Below are positions 1 through 7,547 of a stretch of 13,376 nucleotides of DNA, piece by piece. The notes beneath the pieces are model-generated. The model saw only the letters and a program-made list of their open reading frames with translations, was not told where the DNA came from and did no database searches. Position 1 is the first letter of the stretch. Every line of letters starts with the position of its first letter. The stretch spans positions 1 through 13,376 of the forward strand of contig CAKUXM010000026.1 of NCBI GenBank assembly GCA_934700335.1. Direction: 5' to 3'. Source of the stretch: an uncultured Candidatus Melainabacteria bacterium. Lineage in GTDB: Bacteria > Cyanobacteriota > Vampirovibrionia > Gastranaerophilales > Gastranaerophilaceae. Both the position numbers and the translations under genes were made by a program.

Positions 1-96
1 CCTATCTAATCATGTTTTATTAACTTTTATTAAGAAAAGACTAAAACCTTGATTATTTCTGCAACATGGTAAACCTCAAAGTCATTACAAGCAGAT

Positions 97-1329
97 TTAA
101 TTAATATACTTTTTATTCGACAATTCTTCTGGTAAAAATTGTTGTTTATAATCTGGATTGCTATGTGTATAAACGTATTCTTCGCCAAAGCCATATTTAG
201 AGGCATCTTTATAATGAGCATCTCTTAAGTGCATTGGTGGCGGGTAATCTTTACCAGAATTAATATCGTGTAAAGCTTCATCAATAGCCATAATAGTTTG
301 ATTAGACTTTTTTGATTTTGCTACATAAATAACCGCTTCTGCAAGTGGTATTCTAGCTTCAGGCAATCCTAAAAGTTCCACTGCTTGATAAGCGCTAACT
401 GCAAGTGAAAGTGCCATAGGATTTGCAAGTCCTACGTCTTCTGCTGCGCAAACAATTAATCGTCTTGCGATAAATCTTGGGTCTTCGCCAGCTGCAATCA
501 TTTTTGCCAAATAATAAATTGCAGCATCAGCATCAGAACCTCTCAAACTTTTTTGAAAAGCAGATGCGCAATCGTAATGTTCTTGTTGAGAATATCTTGT
601 TTTTCTTGATTGAGCAAGCCTTTCAATATTTTCAATTTCAATAATTCTTCTTCCATTTTCAAATTTACTTGAAAAATAGGCATTTTCTACCAAATTTAGT
701 GCAAATCTTGCATCTCCTCTTGATAAATTTATAATAAAATCTAGCACTTCGTCTGAATATTCAACTTCGTCGTATGTTTCAGCTAAATAATTAAAACCTC
801 TTTGAACAACTTTTTTAATTGATTTATCATCAAGGTTTTCAAGTCTAATAACTTGAACTCTTGATAAAAGTGCAGGAATAACTTGAAAAGAAGGATTTTC
901 AGTAGTTGAGCCAATCAAAAATAGTGTTCCATTTTCCAAATGTGGTAAAAGTGCATCTTGTTGAGTTTTAGAATATCTATGAATTTCATCAACAAATAAA
1001 ATAGTTTTCTGACCTTCTCTTAGCGCTTCTTTTGCCTTATCAACTGCATCTTTAATATCTTTAACACCAGATGTTACAGCAGAAATCTCAATAAATTGTG
1101 CATTTACAGTATTTGCAATAATTCTTGAAAGTGTTGTTTTTCCGCAACCTGAAGGTCCCCAAAAAATAAATGAAAACAATCTTTTTGACTTAATAAGGTT
1201 GAAAAGAGGACTATTTTCAGCAATAACATTATATTGTCCCAAATAGTCTTCCAAAGTTCTTGGTCTTAAAATTTCAGCCAATGGAATTTGTTTATTTTTG
1301 TTTTCAAGTTCTGTAAATAAATTATTCAT
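97..1329 (-). CDS. rarA: Replication-associated recombination protein A (RarA/MgsA-type AAA+ ATPase)
   Basis: RarA is a clamp-loader-like AAA+ ATPase that acts on single-stranded DNA at stalled or restarting forks. Seen in the 410-residue product: an N-terminal segment with LAEILRPRTLEDYLGQ (17-32), Walker A GPSGCGKTT (58-66), Walker B LFVDEIHR (111-118), a sensor-1-type stretch GSTTENPSF (140-148), SRV with a likely arginine finger (R157), and SRGDARFALN (203-212). The C-terminal oligomerisation part carries GEDPRFIARRL (281-291), AEDVGLANP (296-304) and PPMHLRDAHY (364-373), all family hallmarks. The length is close to E. coli RarA (447 residues). The start is the only ATG that gives the full N-terminus. 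No Shine-Dalgarno precedes it; instead TAAAAT lies exactly 6 nt upstream, so the message may be leaderless. It diverges from the solute-binding protein gene. I see no strong terminator in bases 1-96. Confidence 0.96.
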   Translation of the reverse strand: MNNLFTELENKNKQIPLAEILRPRTLEDYLGQYNVIAENSPLFNLIKSKRLFSFIFWGPSGCGKTTLSRIIANTVNAQFIEISAVTSGVKDIKDAVDKAKEALREGQKTILFVDEIHRYSKTQQDALLPHLENGTLFLIGSTTENPSFQVIPALLSRVQVIRLENLDDKSIKKVVQRGFNYLAETYDEVEYSDEVLDFIINLSRGDARFALNLVENAYFSSKFENGRRIIEIENIERLAQSRKTRYSQQEHYDCASAFQKSLRGSDADAAIYYLAKMIAAGEDPRFIARRLIVCAAEDVGLANPMALSLAVSAYQAVELLGLPEARIPLAEAVIYVAKSKKSNQTIMAIDEALHDINSGKDYPPPMHLRDAHYKDASKYGFGEEYVYTHSNPDYKQQFLPEELSNKKYIN

Positions 1330-1331
1330 AG

Positions 1332-1337
1332 TATAAT
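1332..1337 (+). promoter_or_regulatory. Predicted -10 box (TATAAT) of the solute-binding protein gene
   Basis: A perfect TATAAT on the plus strand lies 26 nt upstream of the ATG at 1364. It would give a leader of roughly 20 nt that includes the ribosome site AAAAGGTG (1352-1359). The expected -35 position is inside the start of rarA and is weak (TTCTGT, 1309-1314). It overlaps the minus-strand rarA -10 by two bases. Confidence 0.45.
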
Positions 1338-1344
1338 TTTAACA
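1336..1344 (-). promoter_or_regulatory. Predicted extended -10 promoter of rarA (leaderless arrangement)
   Basis: On the minus strand this reads TGT-TAAAAT, an extended -10 (TGN plus TANNNT). Exactly six bases, TATACT, separate it from the rarA ATG. Initiation about 7 nt after the -10 would place the transcript start at the ATG itself. The -35 position (about 1359-1364) matches the consensus poorly, which an extended -10 could tolerate. This is a reading of the sequence only. Confidence 0.5.
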
Positions 1345-1363
1345 TCAATATAAAAGGTGTCGA

Positions 1364-2590
1364 ATGAAAAAATACGTTATATCAATATTATTAATTTTTA
1401 TACTTGTTTTAGGGGCTTATGTTTATTTAATGCCAAAACATGAGGGCAAAGATGTTGTAACCTTTTGGACATTGCAAATGAATGATTTTGCGCCATATAT
1501 GAACGAAGTTATCTCAAATTTTGAAAAAGAAAATCCAGATGTCAAAATTAATTGGATTGACGTACCTTTTTCAGAAGGCGAAAAAAGAACTTTAGCGGCT
1601 GTATTATCAGATGCTCCTGCTGATTTGATTAATCTTAACCCAGATTTTTCTGCGATATTAGCAGAAAAAGGGGTGTTAGAAGAAATTAATGAATCTGATG
1701 CAGAGCAATACAAAGATACAATTATAAAAGCTTTGAAATACAATGGTAAGCTATACTCTTTGCCTTGGTATGCAACTTCTGCAATAACTATTTATAACAA
1801 GGATTTATTAAATTATATTGGAGAAAATGTTCCTGAAAAATACGAAGATTTACTTGTCATTTCAGAAAAAATCAAACAAAGTAAAAATATTTATGCTTTC
1901 ATGCCTACTATTACTGAAAATGATACGATGTATAAAATTTTGAATAAATATGGTATAAATTCTGCAGAAGGGATAAAGACTGCAAATGCAGAGAACGTAT
2001 TCAATTTTTATAAAAACTTATATCAAAAAGATTTAATTCCAAAAGAATCTATTACTCAGACTCAAAGAGAAGCTTTGGAGAAATACATGAGTGAAAATAT
2101 TATCTTTTTCACATCTGGGGCTAATTTCTTAAACATGATTAAGGAAAATGCGCCTTCTGTTTACAAAAAAACTGATGTAGCACCACAAATTCGTGGTAGT
2201 TTGGGACAAAACGATTTTTCTTGTATGAATTTAGTCATTCCAGCAAGAGCAAAACACAAACAATCTGCATTGAAATTTGCATTATATTTAACAAACGCTG
2301 AAAATAGTTTAAAATTAGGAAAATTGGCAAATGTTTTGACTGCAAATAAAACTTCTTTGGAAGATGATTTTTACAAGAATTATGACGAAAATGATTTAAT
2401 GAGCAAAGCAAGAGTTTTGAGTGCAAAACAACTTGAGCATATTGAACCCGCAGTTAAACAACAAAAAGGTCAAAAAGAGGTTAATTTACTTATAAATACT
2501 GCTGTTCAACAAATTCTTTTAAATCAAACAACAACTAAAAAAGCTTTAAAAACATTAAGTAACGAATGGGCTAAACTTCAATTAAAATAA
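1364..2590 (+). CDS. Extracellular solute-binding protein, family 1 type (ABC carbohydrate uptake)
   Basis: The 408-residue product resembles the MalE/UgpB-like binding proteins that deliver sugars or glycerol-phosphates to ABC importers in the periplasm. Seen: Lys2-Lys3 followed by about 20 hydrophobic residues (4-23), then VVTFWTLQMND (31-41), NPDVKINWIDVPF (57-69) and the family signature GKLYSLPWYATSAITIYNKD (128-147). The middle and C-terminal lobes are typical in length. There is no lipobox cysteine and no clear signal-peptidase site after the hydrophobic stretch, so the protein may stay anchored by its N-terminus. The start has a ribosome site AAAAGGTG 4 nt upstream. No permease or ATPase gene lies next to it, so its transporter must be encoded elsewhere, and the ligand cannot be read from the sequence. 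The next gene, gyrB, is 94 nt downstream with its own promoter-like sequence. Confidence 0.85.
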   Translation: MKKYVISILLIFILVLGAYVYLMPKHEGKDVVTFWTLQMNDFAPYMNEVISNFEKENPDVKINWIDVPFSEGEKRTLAAVLSDAPADLINLNPDFSAILAEKGVLEEINESDAEQYKDTIIKALKYNGKLYSLPWYATSAITIYNKDLLNYIGENVPEKYEDLLVISEKIKQSKNIYAFMPTITENDTMYKILNKYGINSAEGIKTANAENVFNFYKNLYQKDLIPKESITQTQREALEKYMSENIIFFTSGANFLNMIKENAPSVYKKTDVAPQIRGSLGQNDFSCMNLVIPARAKHKQSALKFALYLTNAENSLKLGKLANVLTANKTSLEDDFYKNYDENDLMSKARVLSAKQLEHIEPAVKQQKGQKEVNLLINTAVQQILLNQTTTKKALKTLSNEWAKLQLK

Positions 2591-2643
2591 TTGATTGAGT
2601 AACATTTTGCAACAAATAATAAGAACATGCTCTTTGTTTATAC

Positions 2644-2649
2644 TATAAT
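2644..2649 (+). promoter_or_regulatory. Predicted -10 box upstream of gyrB
   Basis: TATAAT lies in the 94-nt gap before gyrB, 36 nt ahead of the ATG. The downstream run of TA repeats offers a second candidate (TATAGT, 2655-2660). I see no good -35 at 17 nt. The gyrB ribosome site is the strong GGGGAG at 2674-2679, 5 nt before the ATG. Confidence 0.4.
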
Positions 2650-2684
2650 ATATATATAGTAATTCTGATTATTGGGGAGAAATT

Positions 2685-5159
2685 ATGGATAATAATGAAG
2701 GTTCAACACCTACAATGAATACAACTGTAAACCAAAACTATGATGCGAGTAATATTCGTGTTTTAGAAGGTTTAGAAGCAGTAAGATTACGTCCTGGTAT
2801 GTATATTGGTTCAACCTCTCAAAGAGGTTTACACCACTGTATTTACGAAATCGTGGACAACTCAATTGATGAGTCTTTAGCAGGTTACTGTACAGAAATT
2901 AGAGTAAAAATTAACACTGACAACTCTATTACTGTTGAAGATAATGGTCGTGGTATTCCAGTTGATATTAAGCCAGATTCTGGTAAATCTGCTCTTGAAA
3001 TTGTTCACACAGTACTTCACGCAGGTGGTAAATTTGGCGATGGTGGTTATAAAGTCTCAGGCGGTCTTCACGGCGTTGGAGCTTCTGTTGTAAACGCATT
3101 ATCAGAAAAAATGGTCGTTGAAGTTTCAAGAAACGGTTGGGTTCACAAACAAGAATATTTAAGAGGTGAACCAACTACTCAAGTTGAAAAAATTAAAGAA
3201 ACAGATAAAACTGGTACAAAAACTAGATTTTGGCCAGATCCAGAAATTTTTACAGAAACAACTGTTGTAGATAAAGATGTTATTGCAAGCAGATTGCGTG
3301 AAATGGCGTTCTTAAACAAAGGGTTAAAAATTGTATTCATTGATGGCAAAACTAACGAAGAAGAAGTTTACCACTATGAAGGCGGTATTGCAGAATATGT
3401 TTTATTCTTAAACAAAAACAAAACTGTTATGTTTGAAGAACCGATTTACATTGATAAAATGGTTGATTCAATGAGAGTTGAAGTTGCAATGCAATACACA
3501 GACGCATACAGCGAAAATATTTTATCATTTGCAAACAACATCAATACACACAGTGGTGGTACTCACTTAACAGGTTTTAGAAACGGTATTACTCGTGTAC
3601 TAAATGATTATGCACGTAAAAACAATATCTTAAAAGATTCTGAACAAAACCTTACAGGTGAAGACGTCAGAGAAGGTTTAACTGCGATTGTCAGTGTAAA
3701 AATTCCTAACCCAGAATTTGAAGGTCAAACAAAAGAAAAACTTGGTAGCCAAGAAGCCATGGGTGCTGTTCAAGATTCTATCAGAGATAAGTTTCAAGAA
3801 TGGCTTGAATTTAATCCAAAAATTGCTAAAACAATTATTGAAAAAACTCTTCAAGCGCAACGTGCAAGAGAAGCAGCTAGAAAAGCAAGAGAATTAACAA
3901 GACGTAAAACAGTTCTTGAAAACTCAACTCTTCCTGGTAAATTAGCTGACTGTTCAAATAGAGAACCAGAAAAATGTGAAATCTTCTTAGTCGAAGGTGA
4001 TTCTGCTGGTGGTTCTGCAAAACAAGGTAGAAACAGAATGTTTCAAGCTATCTTACCTTTAAGAGGTAAAATCTTGAACGTAGAAAAAGCTCGTTTAGAC
4101 AGAATTTACGGTAACAATGAAATTCAATCTATGGTTCAAGCATTTGGTGTTACAATCAGCAGAAACCCAGATGAAGTAAGCTTAGAAAAATTAAGATATC
4201 ACAAAATTATCATCATGACCGATGCCGATGTTGACGGTGCTCACATCAGAACATTAATGTTAACATTCTTCTTCAGATATTGCAGACCATTGATTGAAGA
4301 AGGTTACGTATACATTGCTCAACCACCTCTATTCAAAATTACTCAAGGTAAAACAAGTGAATATTTATTTGATGATAAAGCTTTAGACAAAATGTTAAAA
4401 GAAAGAGGTATTAAAAACTTATCATTAAGAGATAAAACAGGTTCAAAGGTTAAATCTGGTGATGAATTAGCTTCATTATTGCATAACATGGCTGGTTACT
4501 ACGGTGGTTGTAACAACCCTGTATTAGCTTTAATTCCACAAGTTATGGTAAGAGGCTTAATCCGTTCAGAAATTCTTCCAGAAGATTTTGAAGATCAAGC
4601 TAAAATGAACCAACATCTTGAATATTTACAACACTATTTGAAAGACCATGCTGAAAATTATGGTATTACAGATGCAAAAGATTATGAATTGAAATTAAAT
4701 TATAATCCAGAAAATTCGAGATATACTCTAAGATTAAATATCAGTGATATTGATTATGTAAATATCACACCAAGTGTGATTAAGAGTTCTGAATATAAAA
4801 AGGTTAAGCATACTTATCCGTTAATCAGAGACTTCTTAATTGAAGAAGAAAAAATGTTAATCTTAGAAACTGATACAGATAAAATTGAAATTACATCTCC
4901 AGAACAATTACAAAAAATTGTTGATGACAGAGGTCAAAAAGGTTTGACAATTCAACGTTTCAAAGGTTTAGGAGAAATGATGCCAGAACAACTTTGGGAA
5001 ACAACAATGAATCCTGCTTCAAGAACTTTATTAAAAGTGAATATTGAAGATGCTATGCTTTGTGATCAATTGTTTGATGTCTTAATGGGCGACAAAGTTG
5101 AACCTCGTAGAGATTTCATTGAATCACACGCAGTTTATGCAACTAATATTGATACATAG
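2685..5159 (+). CDS. gyrB: DNA gyrase subunit B, long form with a C-terminal insertion
   Basis: GyrB is the ATPase subunit of gyrase (GyrA2GyrB2), which introduces negative supercoils into DNA. Seen in the 824-residue product: GHKL ATPase motifs with EIVDNSIDE (55-63), EDNGRGIPV (85-93) and GGLHGVGASVVNALS (126-140); the transducer GGTHLTGF (291-298); TOPRIM metal residues E437 in VEGDSAGGSAKQGRNR, and D513/D515/D517 in MTDADVDGAHIR; and the C-terminal GLTIQRFKGLGEM...LWETTMNP and MGDKVEPRRDFIE. Between FDDKALDKML (about 571) and the GLTIQRF block (753) there are about 170 extra residues, like the E. coli insertion and absent from the short Bacillus form. R460 sits where E. coli has K447, as in many other bacteria. 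The start is set by a strong ribosome site. adk follows after 28 nt, so the two are probably co-transcribed. Confidence 0.98.
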   Translation: MDNNEGSTPTMNTTVNQNYDASNIRVLEGLEAVRLRPGMYIGSTSQRGLHHCIYEIVDNSIDESLAGYCTEIRVKINTDNSITVEDNGRGIPVDIKPDSGKSALEIVHTVLHAGGKFGDGGYKVSGGLHGVGASVVNALSEKMVVEVSRNGWVHKQEYLRGEPTTQVEKIKETDKTGTKTRFWPDPEIFTETTVVDKDVIASRLREMAFLNKGLKIVFIDGKTNEEEVYHYEGGIAEYVLFLNKNKTVMFEEPIYIDKMVDSMRVEVAMQYTDAYSENILSFANNINTHSGGTHLTGFRNGITRVLNDYARKNNILKDSEQNLTGEDVREGLTAIVSVKIPNPEFEGQTKEKLGSQEAMGAVQDSIRDKFQEWLEFNPKIAKTIIEKTLQAQRAREAARKARELTRRKTVLENSTLPGKLADCSNREPEKCEIFLVEGDSAGGSAKQGRNRMFQAILPLRGKILNVEKARLDRIYGNNEIQSMVQAFGVTISRNPDEVSLEKLRYHKIIIMTDADVDGAHIRTLMLTFFFRYCRPLIEEGYVYIAQPPLFKITQGKTSEYLFDDKALDKMLKERGIKNLSLRDKTGSKVKSGDELASLLHNMAGYYGGCNNPVLALIPQVMVRGLIRSEILPEDFEDQAKMNQHLEYLQHYLKDHAENYGITDAKDYELKLNYNPENSRYTLRLNISDIDYVNITPSVIKSSEYKKVKHTYPLIRDFLIEEEKMLILETDTDKIEITSPEQLQKIVDDRGQKGLTIQRFKGLGEMMPEQLWETTMNPASRTLLKVNIEDAMLCDQLFDVLMGDKVEPRRDFIESHAVYATNIDT

Positions 5160-5187
5160 TGTTTATTAAAAGAAAGAAGGACGAAAA

Positions 5188-5844
5188 ATGAAAAAAGAAT
5201 TGATATTTCTTGGCCCTCCAGCTTGCGGTAAGGGTACACAAACAAGTAAATTATCTGAGTACTTAAATTTTCCACATGTTGATACAGGTTCTTTATTAAG
5301 AGCAGCTGTTAAAAATAAAACTCCAGAAGGTATCACTGCTGAAGGTTATATGTCAAAAGGTCAATTAGTACCAGTTGAGGTTGTTGCAGCTATTATTAAA
5401 AGACGTCTTGCTGAACCAGATTGCGCTAACGGATATGTTTTAGATGGTTTTCCAAGAAGCGTAGAACAAGCTGGTATGCTAGAAGATATTAATAAAGAAA
5501 TCGACAAAGAAGAAGCTGAATTCAGAGCAGTATACTTTGATATTGATACTGAATTATTAATTGAAAGAATAATTAATAGAAAATCTTGTCCAAAATGTGG
5601 CGAAATCTACAACATGAAATTCAAAGCTCCACAAGATGGAATTCATTGCGACAAATGTGGTGCAGAATTAACACAAAGAAAAGATGATACTGAAGAAATC
5701 GCAAGAGCAAGATTTGATACTTATAACAAAGAAACTGCGCCTTTAACTGCTTATTACGAATCAAAAGGCGTATTAAGAAAAATCGATGCAAACGGTTCAA
5801 TTGATGAGGTTTGGGAAAGATTACTTCATGCAGTTAATGACTAA
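5188..5844 (+). CDS. adk: Adenylate kinase with a zinc-type LID
   Basis: Adenylate kinase catalyses ATP + AMP = 2 ADP in the cytoplasm. The 218-residue product has the P-loop GPPACGKGTQ (9-18), the AMP-binding stretch DTGSLLRAA (32-40), the DGFPR motif (86-90) and a long LID with four cysteines, C134/C137 and C154/C157, the usual structural zinc site. RARFDTY (173-179) supplies conserved arginines. Two details differ from the common family sequence: the P-loop has Ala-Cys where Gly-Ala is usual, and the TGD of the AMP site is TGS. The ribosome site GAAGGA (5176-5181) is 6 nt before the ATG. It sits 28 nt after gyrB and ends at a strong terminator, so gyrB-adk looks like one unit. Adk is more often found beside secY in the ribosomal protein cluster. 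Confidence 0.97.
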   Translation: MKKELIFLGPPACGKGTQTSKLSEYLNFPHVDTGSLLRAAVKNKTPEGITAEGYMSKGQLVPVEVVAAIIKRRLAEPDCANGYVLDGFPRSVEQAGMLEDINKEIDKEEAEFRAVYFDIDTELLIERIINRKSCPKCGEIYNMKFKAPQDGIHCDKCGAELTQRKDDTEEIARARFDTYNKETAPLTAYYESKGVLRKIDANGSIDEVWERLLHAVND

Positions 5845-5863
5845 TAATTAGTATTAAATATGG

Positions 5864-5897
5864 AAAGAGAGTTAGAAATAACTCTCTTTTTTGTTTT
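5864..5897 (+). terminator. Rho-independent terminator after adk
   Basis: An 11-bp perfect stem AAAGAGAGTTA (5864-5874) and TAACTCTCTTT (5879-5889) encloses a GAAA tetraloop. The 3' side runs into TTTTTT, then GTTTT. It starts 20 nt after the adk stop and separates adk from map. Confidence 0.92.
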
Positions 5898-5903
5898 AAA
5901 ACC

Positions 5904-5932
5904 TTTACAGATTTGCAAAAGGCTAAAATAAT
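5904..5932 (+). promoter_or_regulatory. Candidate promoter for map
   Basis: TTTACA (5904-5909) and AATAAT (5927-5932) are separated by 17 nt, just after the adk terminator. The -10 is imperfect; TAATAT at 5929-5934 is an alternative. A promoter is expected here because the upstream hairpin would stop read-through. Confidence 0.4.
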
Positions 5933-5963
5933 ATGTTATTGTAATAAAAAAGGTGGGCTTAAT

Positions 5964-6719
5964 ATGATTAAAAGAAAATCTAGAGATGAAATAAAAAGAA
6001 TGAAAAAAGCTGGTCATATCGTGGCTTTAGTTCATGCTGAGATGAAAGCAAGAATTAAACCAGGTATGTCTACAAAAGATTTAGATGATATCGCAATGGA
6101 CGTAATTCACAAAAACAAAGCGGTGCCTACTTTTTTAGGATATAATGGTTTTCCTGCAAGTATTTGTACATCAATAAATGAACAAATCGTACACGGTATT
6201 CCTTCAAAAGATGTTATCCTTCAAGAAGGTGATATTATTAGTGTTGACGTGGGTGCAACTTTTGGTGGACTTGTTGGTGATAGCGCTTGGACGTATCCTG
6301 TAGGTGAAATTTCTGATGAGAAAAAGCATTTATTAAAGATTACAGAAGAAGCCCTATTTGCAGGTTTGGCATTTATGAAAGACGGTTGTGTCCTTGATGA
6401 TGTTTCTAGCGCAATCGAAAAAGTTGCTAACCGTGAAAAGCTTGGTATTGTTCGTCAATACGGTGGTCATGGGGTTGGTCATGTAATGCATGAAGAACCA
6501 TTTGTATTCAATTACAGCGTTGGAGATAATCTTTTATTAAAAAGTGGCATGACAATTGCGATTGAACCGATGTTAAATTTGGGTTGTGATGATGTTATCG
6601 TTATGCCAGACGGTTGGACGGTTGTAACCAAGGACGGAAAGGCTTCTGCGCACTTTGAACACACAACTCTTGTTACTGAAGATGGTCCAGAAATTTTAAC
6701 AAAATTAATGGAAGAATAA
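5964..6719 (+). CDS. map: Type I methionine aminopeptidase
   Basis: This enzyme removes the initiator methionine from new proteins when the next residue is small. The 251-residue product covers the catalytic pita-bread fold. The metal ligands are visible in order: D95 (SVDVGA), D106 (GDSAW), H173 (GHGVGHVMHE), E201 (IEPML) and E232 (FEHTTL); H77 in VHGIP matches the conserved substrate-binding histidine. There is no N-terminal zinc-finger extension. The reading frame is open 17 codons further upstream to a TTG at 5913, but that stretch lacks a ribosome site and is not conserved-looking. The ATG at 5964 has AAGGTGG (5950-5956) 7 nt ahead and begins MIKRKSRDEI, as in the family. It follows adk, as is common, but with a terminator between them. 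Confidence 0.97.
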   Translation: MIKRKSRDEIKRMKKAGHIVALVHAEMKARIKPGMSTKDLDDIAMDVIHKNKAVPTFLGYNGFPASICTSINEQIVHGIPSKDVILQEGDIISVDVGATFGGLVGDSAWTYPVGEISDEKKHLLKITEEALFAGLAFMKDGCVLDDVSSAIEKVANREKLGIVRQYGGHGVGHVMHEEPFVFNYSVGDNLLLKSGMTIAIEPMLNLGCDDVIVMPDGWTVVTKDGKASAHFEHTTLVTEDGPEILTKLMEE

Positions 6720-6741
6720 TACTATTATATGATTTTATCTG

Positions 6742-6772
6742 TTGCTAAATATAGTTAAATTGTATATATAAT
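6742..6772 (+). promoter_or_regulatory. Candidate sigma-70-type promoter of the motA-motB unit
   Basis: TTGCTA (6742-6747) precedes TATATA (6765-6770, 17-nt spacing) or TATAAT (6767-6772, 19-nt spacing), about 25 nt before the motA ATG. I looked for a flagellar sigma-28 signature (TAAA and GCCGATAA) and did not find one. Confidence 0.45.
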
Positions 6773-6796
6773 ATTAGAGCAATAGTGGAGAGAAAA

Positions 6797-7546
6797 ATGG
6801 ATATATTTGCAGTTATCGGATTATTTTTCGGTATTACCTTTATTTTAATAGGACAAGCTCTGGAAGGTGGTAATTTAGGTCAGTTACTACAAATTACAGC
6901 TGCTTTTATCGTATTCGGTGGTACAGGTGGTGCTGTAATTTTGAGTTATCCTCCTAAAATTCTTAAATTAGCTTTTTCTTATATTAGATATGTATTCTTC
7001 CCTCCAAAGGTTGATATGCCTGCTCTTGTATCTGAAATCGTAAATTTTGCGACAAAAGCAAGAAAAGAAGGCGTTATTGTCTTGGAAAAAGAAGCTAAGA
7101 ACGCATCTGACCCTATTTTAACAATGGGCTTGGAAGCTGTTGCCGACGGTGCGGATCCTACTTTGGTTCAAACAATGATGGAAAACCAAATTAACCAACT
7201 TGATGCTCAAGTTTCTACTGCCTCAAAAGTATTTGAGTCTGGTGGAGGTTATTCTCCTACTTTGGGTATTATCGGTGCCGTTATGGGTCTTATCCAAGTT
7301 ATGCAAAATCTTTCTGACCCTACTGCGCTAGGTGCGGGTATTGCAGTTGCGTTCGTAGCTACAATTTACGGTTTGTTCGCTGCAAACTTGCTACTTATTC
7401 CTATAAGTACTCGTATTAAAGTAAACTTTGCTAAAGTATTTACTGCAAAAGAACTTATGGTTGAAGGTGTACTTTCTATTCAAGCTGGTGAATCACCTGC
7501 TTTGATTGAAAGAAAATTGAATTCATTTATGTTGGAAGAAAAATAA
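6797..7546 (+). CDS. motA: Flagellar stator protein MotA
   Basis: MotA forms the five-subunit ring of the ion-driven stator in the inner membrane and pushes on the flagellar rotor. The 249-residue product shows four hydrophobic segments (about 2-20, 31-51, 152-172, 180-203) and a cytoplasmic loop between the second and third. The loop has ARKEGVIVLEKE (88-99), which holds the charged residues used for contact with the rotor. The third segment opens with the conserved GGYSPTLGIIGAVMGLI (150-166). The length is typical and there is no long cytoplasmic tail. A GTG at 6785 is in frame but is part of the ribosome site GTGGAGAG; the ATG at 6797 is the likely start. One nucleotide separates its stop from motB. 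No other flagellar gene is in the window, so the ion (H+ or Na+) and the rotor partner are not shown. Confidence 0.93.
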   Translation: MDIFAVIGLFFGITFILIGQALEGGNLGQLLQITAAFIVFGGTGGAVILSYPPKILKLAFSYIRYVFFPPKVDMPALVSEIVNFATKARKEGVIVLEKEAKNASDPILTMGLEAVADGADPTLVQTMMENQINQLDAQVSTASKVFESGGGYSPTLGIIGAVMGLIQVMQNLSDPTALGAGIAVAFVATIYGLFAANLLLIPISTRIKVNFAKVFTAKELMVEGVLSIQAGESPALIERKLNSFMLEEK

Positions 7547-7547
7547 T

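Noticed and set aside
15..33. Tandem TTTTATTAA repeat
   Set aside because: Two copies of a 9-mer of A/T in a very AT-rich gap are expected by chance.
30..221. Minus-strand 63-residue frame overlapping the 3' end of rarA
   Set aside because: It overlaps the end of rarA in another frame, the rarA C-terminus is intact, and no recognisable domain is present.
2605..2613. TTTGCAA recurring in intergenic regions (2606, 5913, 9207)
   Set aside because: The same heptamer also occurs inside rarA, gyrB, motB and recN, so it is a compositional word rather than an operator.
2621..2634. AAGAACATGCTCTT near-palindrome as a LexA-like operator before gyrB
   Set aside because: It does not match the Gram-positive or cyanobacterial LexA consensus, and one central pair is mismatched.
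2685..5159. An intein as the cause of the long GyrB
   Set aside because: The extra length lies in one block that resembles the E. coli insertion and has no intein splice-junction motifs; the TOPRIM and ATPase motifs are uninterrupted.
5913..5963. Upstream TTG start for map
   Set aside because: There is no ribosome site, the 17 added residues are unlike the family, and the ATG at 5964 has a strong, well-spaced ribosome site.
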